Below are positions 5,548-8,758 of a DNA stretch of 8,758 nucleotides, one piece after another; the first letter of the stretch is position 1, and every line of letters starts with the position of its first letter. The stretch lies in contig CAIMMA010000103.1 of the NCBI GenBank assembly GCA_903842475.1, positions 1 to 8,758 on the forward strand, in the 5' to 3' direction. Both the position numbers and the translations under genes were made by a program. This DNA is from an uncultured bacterium. Its GTDB lineage: Bacteria > Desulfobacterota > Desulfobulbia > Desulfobulbales > Desulfobulbaceae. The notes beneath the pieces are model-generated. The model was given only the letters and a program-made list of their open reading frames with translations. It was not told the DNA's origin and ran no database searches.

Positions 5548-6745
5548 AAACTTTCATTTGCTGACATATTTTGCACCAGTGATCAAATCGGTGGGCAACA
5601 CCGGCCTGGTCAAGGTAGAGCTTGTTTAAGACCGGCATCGCAAAATACGGGTCAGGGTATAAGGTGTGATAAATGACATCGGCGGCATGGACCGCCACCG
5701 CTGTGCAGAAGGAGGGGGTGGGATACTGGTCGAGCCTGTGGTGAAAGGTGACAGCCTCCACCACCGGTCCGGGAAGTCCCCACAGGCCGATCAGATACCC
5801 CCCGGCATCCGTGTGATCGGCGTTGAGAATCTGCTGCTCCGCCTGGCAGAAGACCATGTTCTCGCTCTGCGCCAAGGCAATCACTTCGGTGTATTGCTGA
5901 TGAAGACTGGAAAATAGCAGCAATTTGCCAATGTCATGGACCAGGCCGGCTATAAAGGCATGGTCGATCAATTCCTTGACCTTCGTTTCCTCCTTGGCAA
6001 TCGTTTTGGCAAACGCAGCAACCCCCATGCTGTGTTCCCAAAGGGATTGGATGGAAAAATTGGTTTCACTCGTCGGTTTGAGTTCGGTGAACACGCCTAT
6101 GCCAAGCACCAGGCCCTTGATCGTGTCCAGTCCGAGCAGGTTGACGGCCCGAGACGGGCTGTCGATGTTTTTGAAGAACCCGAAAAAGGCCGAATTCACC
6201 AGCTGCAGCACCTTGGCGCTCATCGCCAGATCCTCCTCAATGATGGCGGCGACGTCCTGGAGTCCGCATTCCGGGTTTTTTATGGCATGCTGCAGCTTCG
6301 CGTACACCGCAGGCAAGCTCGGCAGCTGTCCCAGACGGGAAATTAACGCCTTCAATTGTTCGTTTTTAAACAGGTCCTGGAGTGCGCAGGCCCGTCCCAA
6401 CACTTCTTTCAGAGTCTCCGGCGTAGAAGGTTTGGCCAGGAACTGATGCACAATCCCCACGGTTCGCAGGACGGAATCTTCATCGGCCTGCCCGGTCAGC
6501 ATGATACGAATGGCATGGGGAAATTGTTCCTGAACCGTGGAGAGCAGTGTTGCCCCATCCATGCCAGGCATCCGCATATCGGAAACAATAACATCGACAT
6601 GATGGGCCGCCATGAACTCCAGCGCCGCTTTACCGCTCTCTACGAAATGGAGGTCCATTTCGTAGCGCAGGAAACGGAGCATCCTTTGCAACCCGGAGAG
6701 GATGTTGGGTTCGTCATCGACAAAAAGTATGGTTTGTTTTCCCAT
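5546..6745 (-). CDS. REC-HDOD response regulator
   Basis: This protein of about 399 residues has an N-terminal receiver domain (1-125) with D10/D11, phosphoacceptor D56 (VSDMRMP), T84 (LTG) and K105 (LAKP). An HDOD domain follows (about 133-335), starting with the hallmark LPSLPAVYAKL and including EDLAMSAKVLQLVNSAFF and AVNLLGLDTIKGL. Unlike the neighbouring regulator, it keeps HD-type residues: H238, H270-D271 (HDIGK), H311 and H335-H336. HDOD domains are generally signalling or scaffold modules and enzymatic activity is rarely shown, so no reaction is assigned. The start is uncertain. ATG at 6745 begins right at the receiver domain but has no Shine-Dalgarno. A GTG at 6814 (or TTG at 6811) would add about 23 residues and overlap the upstream kinase stop, allowing coupled translation. 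It is the middle gene of the minus-strand operon. Confidence 0.88.
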   Translation of the reverse strand: MGKQTILFVDDEPNILSGLQRMLRFLRYEMDLHFVESGKAALEFMAAHHVDVIVSDMRMPGMDGATLLSTVQEQFPHAIRIMLTGQADEDSVLRTVGIVHQFLAKPSTPETLKEVLGRACALQDLFKNEQLKALISRLGQLPSLPAVYAKLQHAIKNPECGLQDVAAIIEEDLAMSAKVLQLVNSAFFGFFKNIDSPSRAVNLLGLDTIKGLVLGIGVFTELKPTSETNFSIQSLWEHSMGVAAFAKTIAKEETKVKELIDHAFIAGLVHDIGKLLLFSSLHQQYTEVIALAQSENMVFCQAEQQILNADHTDAGGYLIGLWGLPGPVVEAVTFHHRLDQYPTPSFCTAVAVHAADVIYHTLYPDPYFAMPVLNKLYLDQAGVAHRFDHWCKICQQMKV

Positions 6746-6807
6746 GAGGAGTTTGCTGTGGTTTGAAGAAAAATTTTCAGGTGCTTGCCGGCTGTGCAGA
6801 GCTACGC

Positions 6808-8758
6808 TCAACACAACGGCAATCCAATAATGAAGGTCGTCCCTTTACCGGCTTCTGTCTCAAAGCGTAACGTTCCCTGATGTTTGTCGATCACCACGCT
6901 GCGCGCAATAGCCAACCCTTGCCCCGTGCCCTTGCCTATGGTCTTGGTGGTAAAGAAAGGGTCGAATATCCGGTGCTGCACCGTTTCCGGGATACCGTCG
7001 CCGGAATCAACGATGCGAATTTCAATACTGTCATCCAGGAGACGGGTTGACACCTTAATACAACCTTTGCCCTTGCTGCCGCCCTCGGTGGCATCACCGA
7101 TGGCATGGGCGGCATTGACGATGATGTTGAGAAAGACCTGGTTCATTTCCCCGGGCAGACAGGAAACCATCGGCAAGTCCGGCGCCAGGTCGGTTTCCAG
7201 TTCAGCCACGTATTTCCATTCGTTGCGGCTCACTGTTACGGTGCTTTCTAGCGCCCTGTTGATATCGACGTTTGTTTTTTCTTCCGAGCCCGGATGGGAG
7301 AATTCCCGCATGGCACGAACGATGGCGCCGACGCGGTTAATCCCTTCAATGCTCTGTCCTATGGTTTTGGGGATTTCATCGAGCAAGAAGGGGAGGTCGG
7401 CCTGATCAATCGCCTCCTTAACCTCATGGACCAGCGGAGTGAGCGGTTCGGCATCCTGCACTGCCTGGAGAACGGCCTCGTATTTTTCGTTGATCGCGAC
7501 CAAGTCGCAAAAGGCATCGCCAAGAAAACGGATGTTGTCGCCGACATACTGCACGGGCGTATTGATTTCATGGGCAATGCCGGCGGCAAGTTGCCCTATA
7601 GACTCCAGTTTCTGGGCCTGACGGAGTTCTCGTTCCGCGACCATTTTGTCGGTCACATCTTCCACCAGCTCAATGGCAGCGGTGAGGTGGCCTGCGCCAT
7701 CATAGATAGGCGAGGCTGCGACCCGTAAGATTCGTTCTCCAGCCGTGGTCCGCCTTTTTAAGAGGGCTTCGTGGGTACTTCCGGTTTCAAAAGCCAGTTG
7801 TGCGGGGCAGTCCTCACACCGGTCCTGCTGATCGTGGCCGGCAAATAGCTGGTAACAGCATAAACCGGTATTAGGCTTAGCCTCAGGAAACCACTGCTGC
7901 ATCTGCCGGTTGATTTGCAACAATTCCATTTGCGGACTGATCAAAGCCACCCCGATGTGCAGATTATCCATGATGGAGCGGAGTTTTTCCTCCGAGGCCC
8001 GCAACGATTGCTCTGTTCTTTTTAGCTCGGTAATGTCGAGCCGGACCCCGACCAGGCCGGCAATGACGCCGTTGCTATCTGCAAAGGTGGCTTTGTGGGT
8101 GAGCTCGGAGCGCAACGCGCCATCGGGAAAAAGAACCTCTTTTTCGAAAACCTGCTTGTTGCCTCGTTGGAGGAGTTCTCTGTCTTTTATTTGGATCGCT
8201 TCGGCGAGACCCAGGGGGTAAATATCCCCGGCAGTTTTGCCGATAATCGAATCTCGGCTCCGGTGGAGACTTTCCTCAAAAGCGCGGTTGCACCCTAAGT
8301 ACTTGAGGTCACGGTCTTTGTAGTATACAGGAGCCGGGATGGCATCGATGAGTGTCTGTAGAAATAAGAGCTGTTCGTCCAGTAATCGAGTTCGAGCCGC
8401 CACCTCTTTTTCCAACATTATGGTGTGCTGCTGGTCCCGCAACTCCAACCGGTGGTGGCGCAGGGCGTTTTCCACGGCGATGAGGATCGTGTTCTGGGTG
8501 AATGGTTTGATGATATACCCATAAACCCCGAGTTCCAGCACCTCTTTTGCCTGTTGCGGATCGTCAATGATGGTGACCATCATCGCCGCTGTCTGCGGGT
8601 AGTGCTTCCTGGCGAATCGAATAAGGTCTGTTCCCGAAGCTCCGGGCATGTCCATATCGGTGAGCAGCAGGTCAAAAGGTATTTCCGCTAAAAGTTCCTG
8701 GGCTGCTACCACATTTGCCGCAGTTCTGCAAAGGTAGCCGGCTTTTTCGAGGATGGCG
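6808..8758 (-). CDS. REC-PAS-PAS histidine kinase (5' end outside window)
   Basis: The visible 649 residues lack only the N-terminus, since the frame stays open to the right edge. Order: the end of a receiver domain (phosphoacceptor D34 in LLTDMDMPG and K84 in IIKPF, visible numbering), a coiled linker, PAS1 (about 130-245), PAS2 (about 255-370) and a histidine kinase core. H396 in IAHEINTP is the phosphoacceptor; N544 and N548, D584 (VDSGDG), FDPFFTTK and GKGTGQGL form the ATP site. There is no membrane segment, so it is a soluble kinase whose receiver domain lies before the sensors, suggesting it is itself a phosphorelay target. PAS2 has cysteines C300, C301, C314 and C317 (CCYQLF, then CEDCP), a pattern I know from Desulfobacterota PAS domains and possibly redox- or metal-linked. 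The core closely resembles that of the convergent membrane kinase. It is followed by two response regulator genes, probably its partners. Confidence 0.92.
   Translation of the reverse strand, partial: AILEKAGYLCRTAANVVAAQELLAEIPFDLLLTDMDMPGASGTDLIRFARKHYPQTAAMMVTIIDDPQQAKEVLELGVYGYIIKPFTQNTILIAVENALRHHRLELRDQQHTIMLEKEVAARTRLLDEQLLFLQTLIDAIPAPVYYKDRDLKYLGCNRAFEESLHRSRDSIIGKTAGDIYPLGLAEAIQIKDRELLQRGNKQVFEKEVLFPDGALRSELTHKATFADSNGVIAGLVGVRLDITELKRTEQSLRASEEKLRSIMDNLHIGVALISPQMELLQINRQMQQWFPEAKPNTGLCCYQLFAGHDQQDRCEDCPAQLAFETGSTHEALLKRRTTAGERILRVAASPIYDGAGHLTAAIELVEDVTDKMVAERELRQAQKLESIGQLAAGIAHEINTPVQYVGDNIRFLGDAFCDLVAINEKYEAVLQAVQDAEPLTPLVHEVKEAIDQADLPFLLDEIPKTIGQSIEGINRVGAIVRAMREFSHPGSEEKTNVDINRALESTVTVSRNEWKYVAELETDLAPDLPMVSCLPGEMNQVFLNIIVNAAHAIGDATEGGSKGKGCIKVSTRLLDDSIEIRIVDSGDGIPETVQHRIFDPFFTTKTIGKGTGQGLAIARSVVIDKHQGTLRFETEAGKGTTFIIGLPLC
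7555..7593. repeat. Right arm of the 39-base imperfect inverted repeat (kinase H box)
   Basis: Read on the minus strand this matches 3574-3612 at 36 of 39 bases and encodes the same 13 residues around the histidine. The two arms are about 3.9 kb apart in opposite orientation, so they could serve as a weak substrate for inversion of the segment between them. Confidence 0.8.

Noticed and set aside
5538..5576. Upstream ATG for the degenerate HD-GYP regulator
   Set aside because: It would overlap the HDOD gene by 31 bases and add 13 residues outside the receiver domain; the ATG at 5537 has AGGAAA in place.
3574..7593. Inverted repeat as the ends of a mobile element
   Set aside because: Both arms encode the conserved kinase H box inside intact genes; there is no transposase and the repeat is explained by paralogy.

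Overview
The window looks like a sensory and signal-transduction island from a Desulfobacterota-type bacterium, probably Desulfobulbales or a relative. The assignment rests on domain style: cysteine-bearing PAS domains, bacteriohemerythrin, PhnD/TtrS-like sensor kinases, paired REC-HDOD and REC-HD-GYP-like regulators, and kinases of the 'AAGIAHEINTP ... EFSHPG' type. No RNA gene, insertion sequence or CRISPR array was seen, and no taxon marker is present, so this is an inference.

Left half, plus strand: bases 2 to about 200 hold the broken 3' end of a methyl-accepting chemotaxis protein. Its signalling domain changes reading frame and its normal C-terminus is missing. A non-coding stretch of about 250 bases follows. 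Next come a PAS-GGDEF diguanylate cyclase with intact active and inhibitory sites (461-1366), a single-domain bacteriohemerythrin with one iron-ligand histidine replaced by glutamine (1431-1841), and a large membrane sensor kinase with a periplasmic PhnD/TtrS-like binding domain, a PAS domain and a kinase core (1978-4407).

Right half, minus strand: a tightly spaced operon reads inward from the right edge. It encodes a REC-PAS-PAS histidine kinase (its start lies beyond the window, its end is at 6808), a REC-HDOD regulator (5546-6745) and a REC regulator with a degenerate HD-GYP domain (4392-5537). The two halves converge, and the last genes on each strand overlap by 16 bp.

How the parts may work together (inference): the membrane kinase has no receiver domain and no response regulator on its own strand. 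Its kinase core is closely paralogous to that of the minus-strand kinase, down to a 39-base stretch differing at 3 positions. The two kinases may therefore feed the same pair of response regulators, one input being periplasmic and the other cytoplasmic, PAS-based and possibly redox-sensitive. The diguanylate cyclase and hemerythrin beside them suggest that oxygen, NO or redox state is linked to c-di-GMP. The only c-di-GMP-hydrolase-like domain in the window has lost its catalytic residues. The individual protein families are known; the unusual points are the altered hemerythrin site, the decayed chemoreceptor, the paralogous convergent kinases and the degenerate HD-GYP output.
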